From the NCBI GenBank assembly GCA_025463265.1, contig JAOBWH010000166.1, positions 1-48,800 on the forward strand: a stretch of DNA of 48,800 nt. The letters are read 5' to 3'. This DNA comes from Ilumatobacteraceae bacterium. GTDB lineage: Bacteria; Actinomycetota; Acidimicrobiia; Acidimicrobiales; Iamiaceae. The notes under the pieces are model-generated. The model made no database searches and was not told where the DNA came from. It worked only from the letters and a program-made list of their open reading frames with translations. Every line of letters begins with the position of its first letter. Position 1 is the stretch's first letter. Made by a program: the position numbers and the translations under genes. Of this stretch, positions 16,912 to 24,991 are shown one piece after another.

Positions 16912-17909
16912 GTCCAGGCCTCCAGGCGCTCGGCGATGTCGGCGAGCACGGCCCGGTCCGAGTCCGGCCGGCGCGGGGCCCCTGCCGGCGTGGCATCGCT
17001 GCTGGCCCACCCGCGCAGCGTGAAGAAGATGGCGGCATCGTGGCGGTACCCGGGCACCGGGGCGCGGAACGTGAAGTGCCCGAGGTACTGGAGCAGGTCG
17101 TTCAGCTCCCAGAAGCCCGGGTCGCCCTCCGCCCACATGCGGTCGCGTGCGGCGAAGGCCTCAGGCGCGAACGTGGAGAGGCCGAGCAGGTAGTCCGACC
17201 CGTAGCGGACCATGTCGATGGCCAGGTCGTTCCCGGTGAAGACCCGGAAGTCCGGACGGACCTGGTCGCGCAGGGCGAGGCGGTCCCACTCGAGCTGGCG
17301 GCTGAGCGACGAGTGCTTGGCGCCGGTGCACGACGCGATCTCGAGGAGCCCCCGGTAGGCGTCGAGCGAGGGGATGCGCCCGTACGGGACGAACATCGCG
17401 CCCAGCTCGAAGCCGATGAACTCGTCGAGCTCGGCACCGAGCGCCTGGAGGGAGGCGACCCAGCCGTCGTCGCCGTGCTCGTTGAGCCCGTGGGACGGGA
17501 AGACGACGGGCGTGCCGCCCCGGGACGCGATGGCGTGGGCGGCAGCGGCGTGGGCCGCGAGGTCGAACGGGTCGCCGGTCTGGTCGGGCACGAAGGCCCC
17601 GGCGACGAACGACCCGCCGGCGATGGCCGCCGTCAAATCGAGCACGCGGGTCTTGTCGGCGTCGTCGAGGAGCTGGACGTAGCCGGTGTCCATGTTCACG
17701 GCTGGTGCGAGGCCGGCGGCGACGGTGCGCGCCACGTGGGCCTCGACGGCCGGCCAGTCGATCGCGCCGTCCCCCGTGTGCGGCAGCAGGACCGCCGACA
17801 TGCCGGTGATGGTGCGGCCGGGTCGCTCGGGCGGAGCGGAGGGCACGGTGCGGTCGGTGGTCACGGGGTCAGGGGTCACGGCGTCAGGGGTCACAGAGTC
17901 AGCGATCAC
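16908..17909 (-). CDS. Dihydrodipicolinate synthase/N-acetylneuraminate lyase family aldolase
   Basis: A 333-residue class I aldolase-like protein. The DapA-type barrel begins at about residue 33 (GRTITGMSAVLLPHTGDG) and the probable Schiff-base Lys is in 'SCTGAKHSSLSR'. The usual Tyr/GTE pieces of DapA are altered, so the reaction need not be lysine biosynthesis. Residues 1-20 are a VTPDA-like repeat encoded by 15-bp tandem DNA repeats. The GTG at 17909 overlaps the VOC stop by four bases, but several in-frame GTG codons exist in the repeats and the true start could be later. One inserted base would fuse this frame to the VOC protein. Upstream of the FMN oxidoreductase in the same operon. 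Confidence 0.82.
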   Translation of the reverse strand: MIADSVTPDAVTPDPVTTDRTVPSAPPERPGRTITGMSAVLLPHTGDGAIDWPAVEAHVARTVAAGLAPAVNMDTGYVQLLDDADKTRVLDLTAAIAGGSFVAGAFVPDQTGDPFDLAAHAAAAHAIASRGGTPVVFPSHGLNEHGDDGWVASLQALGAELDEFIGFELGAMFVPYGRIPSLDAYRGLLEIASCTGAKHSSLSRQLEWDRLALRDQVRPDFRVFTGNDLAIDMVRYGSDYLLGLSTFAPEAFAARDRMWAEGDPGFWELNDLLQYLGHFTFRAPVPGYRHDAAIFFTLRGWASSDATPAGAPRRPDSDRAVLADIAERLEAWT

Positions 17910-17957
17910 GGGGTCCGGGTCACGGCGTCAGGGGTCACGGCGTCAGGGGTCACGGCG
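17859..17957. repeat. 15-bp tandem repeat, about 6.6 copies, spanning a gene junction
   Basis: The unit GGTCACGGCGTCAGG is repeated head to tail. Units 1, 2, 5 and 6 differ by at most one base, unit 3 (17889-17903) is diverged, and unit 4 (17904-17917) is only 14 bases. Read on the minus strand it encodes V-T-P-D-A. The array holds the last residues of the VOC protein and the first residues of the DapA-family protein. The shortened unit is what puts the two genes in different frames. Confidence 0.85.
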
Positions 17958-18379
17958 ACGTCGCCGATGCGGGCGTCGGCAACTGCGGCGAAGGGCGCAT
18001 CGGGGCGGGTGTAGGTCTTGAACTCGAGCACGTTGCCCGAGGGGTCCCGGGACTGGACGGAGTGGTGCTCGATCGCCTCGCCGGGGAACCGGAGGGCCCG
18101 ATGGGTGCGGTCCGGTGCGACGCGGCGCAGATCGCGCTCGATGCGGTCGAGCACCTCGAGGTCCACCATGACCCCGAAGTGACGGGGGTAGATGCCCTGC
18201 TGCGGCTCCATCTCGGCCACGCGGTGGGCGACGATCTGGTGTCCGAAGAACCCGATGATCCCGGCGTGCTCGTTCACCCGCCCGGCGGTGGCGCCGAGCT
18301 CCTCGTAGAACGCCACCGCGGCGGCCACGTCCAGGCACGGGAAGGCCAGGTGGAACGGTGGTCGGTCATCGCTGGGCAT
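17906..18379 (-). CDS. VOC superfamily protein with pentapeptide-repeat C-terminus
   Basis: A 157-residue protein. Residues 8-130 are one VOC domain: 'FHLAFPCLDVAAAVAFYEELG' opens it and 'SVQSRDPSGNVLEFKTY' closes it with a likely metal-binding Glu. The tail reads VTPDA-VTPDA-VTRTP, encoded by the tandem repeat. ATG at 18379 has GGGGAGGACC upstream, a clear ribosome-binding site, and defines the start of a three-gene operon (VOC, DapA-family, FMN oxidoreductase). The stop lies in the shortened repeat unit. Either the VOC and DapA-family enzymes are separate but coupled, or they were one fusion protein. Confidence 0.82.
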   Translation of the reverse strand: MPSDDRPPFHLAFPCLDVAAAVAFYEELGATAGRVNEHAGIIGFFGHQIVAHRVAEMEPQQGIYPRHFGVMVDLEVLDRIERDLRRVAPDRTHRALRFPGEAIEHHSVQSRDPSGNVLEFKTYTRPDAPFAAVADARIGDVAVTPDAVTPDAVTRTP

Positions 18380-18446
18380 CAGTCGGTCCTCCCCGGTGGG
18401 CGCCGCCCCAGCATGGCAGCGTCGACGTCCGGCGGCGACCGCCCGG

Positions 18447-18623
18447 TCAGAGGTCCGCGGGACCGCCTTCGTCCGGCGAGGAGTCCTCCAGGGCGTCGCC
18501 GCCCTCGTCGCCCGCGAATCCGACCGTCCCGGTCTCGTCGCCGGCACCCGGTGACCCTTCGTCGCCGGCGTTCGGCGCGTCGTCCGTCTCGTCGGCGTCG
18601 TCGGCCGGCTTGAAGAACCCCAT
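18447..18623 (-). CDS. Small acidic protein
   Basis: A 58-residue protein dominated by Asp, Glu, Gly and Ala after 'MGFFKPADD', with no fold I recognise; probably disordered. A GAGAGGAAG ribosome-binding site lies just before the ATG. A GGGTAC element (18709 to 18704) with GGTT 18 bases upstream lies about 80 bases before the start and resembles a SigB/SigF promoter, though the spacer is two bases long. The much longer frame in this phase is a shadow of the regulator gene on the other strand. Confidence 0.6.
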   Translation of the reverse strand: MGFFKPADDADETDDAPNAGDEGSPGAGDETGTVGFAGDEGGDALEDSSPDEGGPADL

Positions 18624-18703
18624 CGTGCTTCCTCTCGTTCTGCGGCCGGGCGCTCCAGCCATCGTGATGGCGACTCTGCAGCAGCCTGACCCCACGGTCA
18701 TGA

Positions 18704-18731
18704 GTACCCACTGCTCAATCGCTCCAGAACC
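18704..18731 (-). promoter_or_regulatory. Possible SigB/SigF-type promoter for the small acidic protein
   Basis: Minus-strand GGTT (18731-18728), an 18-base spacer and GGGTAC (18709-18704). The -10 element is perfect but the spacer is longer than the 14-17 bases usual for this class, so support is weaker than for the other sites. Confidence 0.35.
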
Positions 18732-18783
18732 CCGCACGTCGCCGGTTCGGCCGCAAGGCCAGGTCCGGGTACCGTGCCGATTC

Positions 18784-21405
18784 GTGGCACAGCTGACGAA
18801 TCCCTGGCCGCTCACCCGGCGGGAAGGCGAGATCGAGGCGTTCGCGGCCGCGCTCGCCCAGGACGGGACCAACCTGGTGGTGCTGTACGGGCCCGCCGGC
18901 GTGGGCAAGTCCCGCCTCGCCGACGCCATGGTCGATTCGGCGGAGCGGCACGGCCGCCTCACCGCCCGCGTCACGGGCAGCGCCGCCGCCGCTCTCCTGC
19001 CGCTCGGCGCTCTGGCCCCCGTCCTCCCCCACGACCTCGATGCCACCGCCAGCGCCCGTGATCTGTTCGAGCGCACGCGGTCGGGCCTGCAGTCGTTGGG
19101 CGGCGAGGGCCGGCTGGTGCTCCTGGTGGACGACGCGCACCTGCTCGACACGTCGTCGGCCGTCCTGCTCACCCAGCTCATCGACGCCGGGGCCGTGTTC
19201 GTGGTCGCGACCATCCGCGAGGGCGAGGTGGTCCCCGACGCCGTCGCCGGGTGGTGGCGCAGCGAGCGCGCCGTGCGCGTCGACCTGAAGGACCTCGACC
19301 GGGCGACGACCGCCGACGTGCTGCGGCTCGCGCTCGGCGGCGAGGTCGGCGCCGACACGGTCCGACGGCTCCACGATGCGAGCGGCGGCAACCCGCTCCT
19401 GCTGCGGGAGCTGGTCATCCAGTCCCTCGGCGCCGACCGCCTCCGCGACGATTCGGGCACGTGGCGCCTGGTGGGCCCGATCCCGCCGAGCCAGCGGTTG
19501 AGCGAGCTGTTCGAGGTGCGCCTGGGCGGGATCCACGAGGACGCCCGCCACGTGCTCGAGCAGCTGGCCCTGTGCGCGCCGCTCGGGCCGGCCGAGCTCA
19601 CCGGGACCAGCACCGACGCGGACCTCGAGGAGCTGGAGCGGGCCGGGCTCATCCACGTGGTCCTCGACGACCACCGCCAGCAGCTCACCGTCGCCCACCC
19701 CCTCTACGGCGAGGCCCTGCGGGCGAGCCTCCCCGTGCTGCGGCGCCGGGCCATCCTGCTGGCGGCGGCGGAGCGGGTCGAGGAGCTCGGTGCCCGTCGG
19801 CGCGAGGACCCGCGCCGCATCGCCACGTGGCGCCTCGACGCCGGCGGCTCGCCCGACCCGGCCCTCCTGCTCCAGGCCGCCACGGTCGCCCGGTACGCCC
19901 ACGACTTCGCCGAGGTCCGGCGACTCGCCGAGGTCCTGCTGCGCACCACCCCGTCGGCCGAGGCCTCGCTGCTGCTGGGCGAGGCGCACTACGAGCTCGG
20001 CCACTTCGACGAGTCCGAGGCCGTGCTGGCCGCCCCGATGCCCGAGGGCACGCCGGTCGACGTCCTCACCCGGCAGGCCACGCTCCGCACCAAGAACCTC
20101 CAGTGGGGCCTGTGCGACTGGTCGGCGGCGATGCAGGTGGTCGACGACGCGTTCGAGGCCATCGGCCCCGAAGCCGGCATCGACATCGTCGCCGAGAAGG
20201 GATCGGTGCTGCTGTTCTCCGGGCAGCCACAGGCGGCGATCGACCTGTTCGCCACCATCGACCAGCGCACCGATCGCACCTCGGTCCTCATCGCGCTGGT
20301 CGAGGCCCCGGCGCTCGCCGCGGTGGGCCAGACGGCCAAGGCGATCGAGGTGGCGGTGGCCGGCTTCGCCGTGCACAGCGCGATGGAGGACCCGCAGGCC
20401 CTCGCCCACCCCGGCACCCACTTCGTGAACCAGGCGTTCGCCATGGTGGAGGCGGGCCGCCTCGACGAGGCCGACGAGCTGGCCGGCATCGGCTACGAGG
20501 TCGCCGTCGCCGACGCGGTCCCCATCGCCCAGATCTGGTTCGCCATGATGCTCGGCAAGTCCACCGGCCTCCGGGGCCGGATGGACGAGTCCCTCCGCTG
20601 GTACCAGGAGGGTGCCTCGACCGCCCGCCTGCACGGCTTCCGCGGACCGCTGTCGGGTGCGCTCGCCGGGCTGGCGATGGCCCAGGCCATGCTCGGCCGC
20701 TCGTCGGAGTCGGCGGCCTCCATCGAGGAGTACCGGACGCTGCCGCCGTTCTCGTTCTTCGGCCACGACCACGCCCTCGGCATCGCCTGGTCGCTGTGGG
20801 CAAACGGCGACCCGCAGGGCGCCCGGACCACGCTGCTGGCGGAGGCCGAGCTGGCGTTCGCGGACCACCACAACGGGTCGGCCAGCTGGCTGTGGCACGA
20901 CGCGTCGCGCCTCGGCGCACGCGGCATCGCCGACAAGCTCGCGGGGGTGGCCGCCAGCGGCGACAGCGCGGTGGTGGCGGCACGCGCCGCCCACGTGGCG
21001 GCGATCGAGGCCGGCGACGCGGACCAGCTCATCGCCGCCGCCGATGCGTTCGAAGCGCTGGGTGCCATCTTGTTGGCGGCGGAGGCGGCGTCCGACGCGT
21101 CGAGCGAGCTGCGACGGGCGGGGGACCAGCGCCGGGGCGCGGCACTGGCCAACCGGTCGAGGCAGCTGATGGAGCGCTGCCCCGGGGTGCGGACGCCTGC
21201 GCTCGCCCCCGCCGACGTCGCCGTGCCGCTGAGCAACCGGGAGCGGGAGGTGGCCTCGCTCGCCGGGAGCGGGCTCACCAGCCAGGAGATCGCCGACCGG
21301 CTGTTCCTGTCGATCCGCACCGTCGACAACCACCTCCAGAAGGCCTACGCCAAGCTCGGCGTCAACAAGCGCGACCAGCTCGCCGCCGCCCTCGGCGAAG
21401 CCTGA
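18784..21405 (+). CDS. Large ATP-binding LuxR-family transcriptional regulator (LAL/MalT-like)
   Basis: An 873-residue regulator. An AAA/STAND ATPase domain occupies the N-terminal third: Walker A 'GPAGVGKS' at about 36-43 and Walker B 'LVLLVDDAHLLD'. A long helical repeat region (TPR-like) follows. The C-terminal 60 residues are a LuxR helix-turn-helix ('LSNREREVASLAGSGLTSQ', then 'DRLFLSIRTVDNHLQKAYAKLGV'). Such proteins activate transcription on ligand and ATP binding. GTG at 18784 is chosen because the ATPase homology begins there and GGGTAC lies 12 bases upstream (18767-18772), suggesting a leaderless start; an ATG at 18700 would add 28 residues without homology. Target unknown; the adjacent acidic gene or SDR operon are candidates. 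Confidence 0.85.
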   Translation: MAQLTNPWPLTRREGEIEAFAAALAQDGTNLVVLYGPAGVGKSRLADAMVDSAERHGRLTARVTGSAAAALLPLGALAPVLPHDLDATASARDLFERTRSGLQSLGGEGRLVLLVDDAHLLDTSSAVLLTQLIDAGAVFVVATIREGEVVPDAVAGWWRSERAVRVDLKDLDRATTADVLRLALGGEVGADTVRRLHDASGGNPLLLRELVIQSLGADRLRDDSGTWRLVGPIPPSQRLSELFEVRLGGIHEDARHVLEQLALCAPLGPAELTGTSTDADLEELERAGLIHVVLDDHRQQLTVAHPLYGEALRASLPVLRRRAILLAAAERVEELGARRREDPRRIATWRLDAGGSPDPALLLQAATVARYAHDFAEVRRLAEVLLRTTPSAEASLLLGEAHYELGHFDESEAVLAAPMPEGTPVDVLTRQATLRTKNLQWGLCDWSAAMQVVDDAFEAIGPEAGIDIVAEKGSVLLFSGQPQAAIDLFATIDQRTDRTSVLIALVEAPALAAVGQTAKAIEVAVAGFAVHSAMEDPQALAHPGTHFVNQAFAMVEAGRLDEADELAGIGYEVAVADAVPIAQIWFAMMLGKSTGLRGRMDESLRWYQEGASTARLHGFRGPLSGALAGLAMAQAMLGRSSESAASIEEYRTLPPFSFFGHDHALGIAWSLWANGDPQGARTTLLAEAELAFADHHNGSASWLWHDASRLGARGIADKLAGVAASGDSAVVAARAAHVAAIEAGDADQLIAAADAFEALGAILLAAEAASDASSELRRAGDQRRGAALANRSRQLMERCPGVRTPALAPADVAVPLSNREREVASLAGSGLTSQEIADRLFLSIRTVDNHLQKAYAKLGVNKRDQLAAALGEA

Positions 21406-21415
21406 CGGGCGACGT

Positions 21416-22219
21416 TCAGGGGGTCCAGTTGACGGGGGTGTCGTCGGGGCGGAGCTGCGCGTCGGTGCCGCCGTCGACGACGAGGAACGACCCGCAGAAC
21501 CAGCGAGCGTCGGGGCCGAGGAGGAACTCGACGAGCGCGGCGAGCTCGTCGGGGGTTCCCGTGCGCCCGATCGGGATCGGCAGGGCGTCGATGAACACTC
21601 CCACGGTGCGGTCGTCGCGGCTCTCCTGGAGCAGCGGCGTCTCCACCGCCCCCGGCGCCACCACGTTGAGCGTGATGCCGGCCCCCGCCCAGTCAGCGCC
21701 GGGTGCGTGGCGACGGACCCACCGGGCCAGTGCGGTCTTGGTGGCGGGGTAGGTGTCCAGCGAGCCCACCTCGTCGGCGGCGGCCCGAGCCGCGGCCTCG
21801 TCGCCGGACAGGCACGCCTCGGTCACGGCGCTCGGCACGTTCGGCTGGATCAGCGTCGAGTTCGAGCTGATGGCGATGGCGGCGGGCTGGTCGCCGCGGG
21901 CGAGCAGCGGGCGGAGCCCCTCGAGGATGGCGGTGGTGCCGAAGTAGTTGACCGAGGCGAGCAGGGAGCCGGGCCGGTCGGTGAGACCGGCGAGGCCGGC
22001 CCACGTGACCACCCCGTCCACGGCGCCCTCGTCGCCACCAGCGAGCTCGGTCACCTGGGCGACGGCCGAGGCCCGCCCCTCGGGGGTGCCGAGATCGGCG
22101 ATCACGGTGGCGTCGCGCTGATCGATCCCGATGACGCGGTGGCCCGCGGCGACGAGACGGCGGGCCGTGGCCGCACCCATGCCGGACGCGGCCCCGGTGA
22201 CGACGGTGGTGCGGATCAC
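21416..22219 (-). CDS. Short-chain dehydrogenase/reductase
   Basis: A 267-residue classical SDR. The NAD(P)-binding motif is T8-GAASGMG, the catalytic Ser lies in 'AIAISSNSTL' and the YxxxK in 'LDTYPATKTALARWVRR'. It ends 'GSFLVVDGGTDAQL', typical of the family. An Asp after the second strand (GIDQRDA) suggests preference for NAD(H). GTG at 22219 overlaps the stop of the FMN oxidoreductase upstream by four bases. Likely a hydroxysteroid- or alcohol-type dehydrogenase acting with that enzyme; substrate unknown. Confidence 0.9.
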   Translation of the reverse strand: MIRTTVVTGAASGMGAATARRLVAAGHRVIGIDQRDATVIADLGTPEGRASAVAQVTELAGGDEGAVDGVVTWAGLAGLTDRPGSLLASVNYFGTTAILEGLRPLLARGDQPAAIAISSNSTLIQPNVPSAVTEACLSGDEAAARAAADEVGSLDTYPATKTALARWVRRHAPGADWAGAGITLNVVAPGAVETPLLQESRDDRTVGVFIDALPIPIGRTGTPDELAALVEFLLGPDARWFCGSFLVVDGGTDAQLRPDDTPVNWTP

Positions 22220-23433
22220 GGGGCACGCTCCGGGGCGGGCACCAGCACGCAGCGGGTGCCCGAGTAGATGGTGGGCAGGCACTTGTTGCAGTGGATGCAG
22301 ATGCCCGAGGTGGTGGTGCCCGCCGCCAGCCGGTTGACGAGGTCCGGCTCGCGCAGGAGGGCCCGGGCCATGGCGACGAACTCGAAGCCCTCGGCCATGG
22401 CGCCGTCGATGGTGGCCCGCTCGTTGATGCCCCCGAGCAGGACCAGCGGCATCGACAGCTCCTCGCGGAACCGACGGGCGAACGGCAGGAAGAAGCCTTC
22501 CTCGAAGGGCAGGTGCGGGAACAGCCGGCGACCCACGACCCGCAGCCCGAGGCCGACGACGGGACCCTGCGCCGCCGCGAACTCCTTCATGGGCACGTCG
22601 CCGCGGAAGAAGTACATGCCGTTGAGCAGCGAGCTCCCGCCCGTGAGCTCCATGGCATCGAGGTGGCCGTCGTCCTGGAGGAGGCGGCCGAACTGGAGGC
22701 TCTCCTCCAGCCAGAGGCCGCGCTTCACGCCGTCGGCCATGTTGAACTTGGCCAGCACGGCGACGCGGCCGTCGGCGACGCGCCGCACCGCCTCCAGGAC
22801 CCGTCGGGGGAAGGTCGAGCGGTTGGCGATGCTGCCGCCGAGCTCGTCGCGCCGCTTGTTGAGGTTCGGGCTGAGGAACGAGCTGAGCAGGTAGTTGTGG
22901 CCGACGTGGACCTCGACCGCGTCGAACCCGGCCTCGACCGCCACCCGGGTGGCCCGCTCGAACTGGGTGACCACCTCGTCGAGCTGCTCAGGGGTGGCGC
23001 CGTGCACCCGGCCCATCGCCGGCAACGAGAACCGGGTCGACGGTCCCAGGCTCGGGTTGTGCTTCGACTGGTTCTGGGCGACGTAGCCGGCGTGGCCGAG
23101 CTGGGCGGAGACGGCGGCGCCCTCGGCGTGGACCGCGGCGGTCAGGCGCTGGAGATCGGGGATGAGGTCCTCGGTGAACACCATCGTGTCCCGGCTCACC
23201 CGGCCGCCCTTCGACACCGCGCAGTAGGCGACGGTCGTCATCGCCGCCCCGCCGCGGGCGACGGCGACGTGGAAGTCGATCAGATCCTGGGTGACCGCCC
23301 CTCGGGGCATCACGCCCTCGAACGTCGCCGCCTTGATCACGCGGTTGCGCAGCCGGAGCGGACCGAGCGACGCCGGCGCGAACGCCGAGGGTCCGGGGCC
23401 GACCCCGGGGATCGGCGCTGCTGGCACGGGCAC
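22216..23433 (-). CDS. NADH:flavin oxidoreductase (Old Yellow Enzyme family)
   Basis: A 405-residue FMN barrel protein. 'EVHVGHNYLLSSFLSPNLNKRRDELGG' carries the HxxN-type ligand pair and the R-x-D-x-x-G-G motif; 'LGHAGYVA' is also typical. The C-terminus has a Cys cluster 'CIHCNKCLPTIYSGTRC' resembling the iron-sulfur site of dienoyl-CoA reductase relatives but without the pyridine-nucleotide domain. GTG at 23433 chosen as the first start before the family N-terminus ('FAPASLGPLRLRNRVIKAA'); GTG at 23427 is possible. Operon with the SDR gene. Divergent from the ABC importer; a short palindrome lies between them. Confidence 0.87.
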   Translation of the reverse strand: MPVPAAPIPGVGPGPSAFAPASLGPLRLRNRVIKAATFEGVMPRGAVTQDLIDFHVAVARGGAAMTTVAYCAVSKGGRVSRDTMVFTEDLIPDLQRLTAAVHAEGAAVSAQLGHAGYVAQNQSKHNPSLGPSTRFSLPAMGRVHGATPEQLDEVVTQFERATRVAVEAGFDAVEVHVGHNYLLSSFLSPNLNKRRDELGGSIANRSTFPRRVLEAVRRVADGRVAVLAKFNMADGVKRGLWLEESLQFGRLLQDDGHLDAMELTGGSSLLNGMYFFRGDVPMKEFAAAQGPVVGLGLRVVGRRLFPHLPFEEGFFLPFARRFREELSMPLVLLGGINERATIDGAMAEGFEFVAMARALLREPDLVNRLAAGTTTSGICIHCNKCLPTIYSGTRCVLVPAPERAP

Positions 23434-23455
23434 CGCCAGAGCATGGCCCAAGAAT

Positions 23456-23468
23456 TGACGCCCCGTCA
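23456..23468. promoter_or_regulatory. Short palindrome in divergent intergenic region
   Basis: TGACG-CCC-CGTCA, a perfect 5-base inverted repeat about 23 bases upstream of the FMN-oxidoreductase start and well upstream of the importer. Its position between divergent operons would suit a TetR-type operator, but no regulator gene is adjacent. Confidence 0.3.
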
Positions 23469-23499
23469 GAAGTGCCGGGCGCCGTGCACCCGATCGGGG

Positions 23500-23505
23500 T
23501 AGGTT
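23500..23505 (+). promoter_or_regulatory. Possible -10 box for the ABC importer operon
   Basis: TAGGTT in the gap before the substrate-binding protein gene, matching the TAnnnT boxes seen elsewhere in the window. Here it would give a leader of about 95 bases rather than a leaderless mRNA, and the gene has its own ribosome-binding site. Confidence 0.35.
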
Positions 23506-23605
23506 CCGTTCGTCGCCGTGGAGACGGCGTCGTGATGTCAGGGGTTGCGGTGGTGGTGGATCTCGGTCTGTCGGCACTGCGAAGACACGAACAGATGGGG
23601 AAAAC

Positions 23606-24976
23606 ATGAAGAAGGTCCTCGGCCTGCTGGCCGTGCTCTCGCTCACCGTCGCCGCGTCCAGCTGTGGAGACCGCGGCTCGGACTCCTCCGGAGGGACCGG
23701 TGGCGACGACAGCGCCACCACCGCACCTGCAGACAGCGGTGGAGGCAAGGGTGACTGGGGCGACCTCAAGGGCGTCTGCGGCCCCAAGGAGAAGGGCGGC
23801 GAGGTGCCCAGCGGCGACGACTCGCAGGGCGTCTCGGCCGACAGCATCACGCTCGGCACCGTGGCCGACCCCGGGTTCTCCGCCCGGCCCGGCCTCAACC
23901 AGGAGATCTTCGATGCCGGCGACGCCTTCGTCGCCTGGTGCAACGCTGCGGGCGGCATCAACGGCAAGGAGCTGAAGCTCAACAAGCACGACGCCAAGCT
24001 CACCGACTACAAGCCGGCGATCGACGAGGCGTGCGGCACCGACTTCGCCATGGTCGGCGGCGGCGCCGTGCAGGACAACCTGTGGGCCGACACCGGCGGC
24101 GCCTGCGACCTCATCGACGTCGCCGGCTTCGCCGTCACCCCGGAGAAGGCCGGCCTCGCCGGCCAGACCCCGGAGGAGACCCGGACCGTCCAGCCGATCC
24201 CGAACCCGGGCGACCGCTACATCGTCGCCGGCCTCAAGCTGGTGAACGACAAGTACCCGGACGCCCTCGCCAAGACCGGCTTCCTCACGGCCGACTTCCA
24301 GACGCTCGCAGCGCAGTACAGCAAGGAGTCGCAGGGCTTCGAGGCCGAAGACGCCGAGATCGTCTACAAGGGCACCTACGGCATCAACGGCGAGGCCAAC
24401 TGGACCCCGTTCGTCACCGCCATGGAGAAGGATGGCGTCAAGTTCCAGAAGTTCATCGGCGAGGGCGCCAATGGCGCCGCGCTCGAGAAGGCCCGGGCAC
24501 AGGCCGGCTTCGAGCCCGAGGTCCGCTACTACGAGACGAACTTCTACGACCAGGCCTTCCTCGACGCCGGCGGTTCCGCCGTCGACGGGGCGTTGATCAG
24601 CAGCCTGTTCATCCCCATGGAGGAGGCCGCCGACCACCCGGCCACCCAGCAGTACCTCGACGTCATGGACGAGCAGGGCGGCAAGAAGGCGCTCCTCGGC
24701 ATGCAGAGCACCTCGGCCTGGCTGCTGTTCGCCACCCTGGCCCGTGACTGCGACCAGGCCGGCACCCTCACCCGGAGCTGCATCCTCGAGGGCGCCGCCA
24801 AGGTGACCGAGTGGACCGGTGGCGGCCTCCACGCCGCCACCAACCCCGCCGAGAACGACCCGGCCGCGTGCCAGATGGTCATGGAGATCAAGGACGGGAA
24901 GTTCACCCGCTGGGGCCCGGACGACGAGGACTACTCCTGCCCCGACGGCGCCGTCGTCGAAGTCGAACCGGCCTGA
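23606..24976 (+). CDS. Branched-chain amino-acid-type ABC transporter substrate-binding lipoprotein
   Basis: A 456-residue lipoprotein. Signal peptide with lipobox 'TVAASSC' (C20 the acylated Cys), then a Gly/Ser/Asp linker and a Peripla_BP_6-type fold of two lobes, as in LivK/LivJ relatives, from about residue 70 (SADSITLGTVADPG). GGGGAAAAC just before the ATG serves as ribosome-binding site. It is the first of four genes that together encode a complete importer. Ligands of this family include Leu/Ile/Val, amides, urea and aromatic acids; specificity cannot be read from sequence alone. Confidence 0.93.
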   Translation: MKKVLGLLAVLSLTVAASSCGDRGSDSSGGTGGDDSATTAPADSGGGKGDWGDLKGVCGPKEKGGEVPSGDDSQGVSADSITLGTVADPGFSARPGLNQEIFDAGDAFVAWCNAAGGINGKELKLNKHDAKLTDYKPAIDEACGTDFAMVGGGAVQDNLWADTGGACDLIDVAGFAVTPEKAGLAGQTPEETRTVQPIPNPGDRYIVAGLKLVNDKYPDALAKTGFLTADFQTLAAQYSKESQGFEAEDAEIVYKGTYGINGEANWTPFVTAMEKDGVKFQKFIGEGANGAALEKARAQAGFEPEVRYYETNFYDQAFLDAGGSAVDGALISSLFIPMEEAADHPATQQYLDVMDEQGGKKALLGMQSTSAWLLFATLARDCDQAGTLTRSCILEGAAKVTEWTGGGLHAATNPAENDPAACQMVMEIKDGKFTRWGPDDEDYSCPDGAVVEVEPA

Positions 24977-24991
24977 GGCTGAGCCGTCGCC

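Noticed and set aside
17859-17957. Repeat array considered as an iteron origin or integration site
   Set aside because: It is coding at both sides, has no AT-rich part, and no replication or integrase gene is near.
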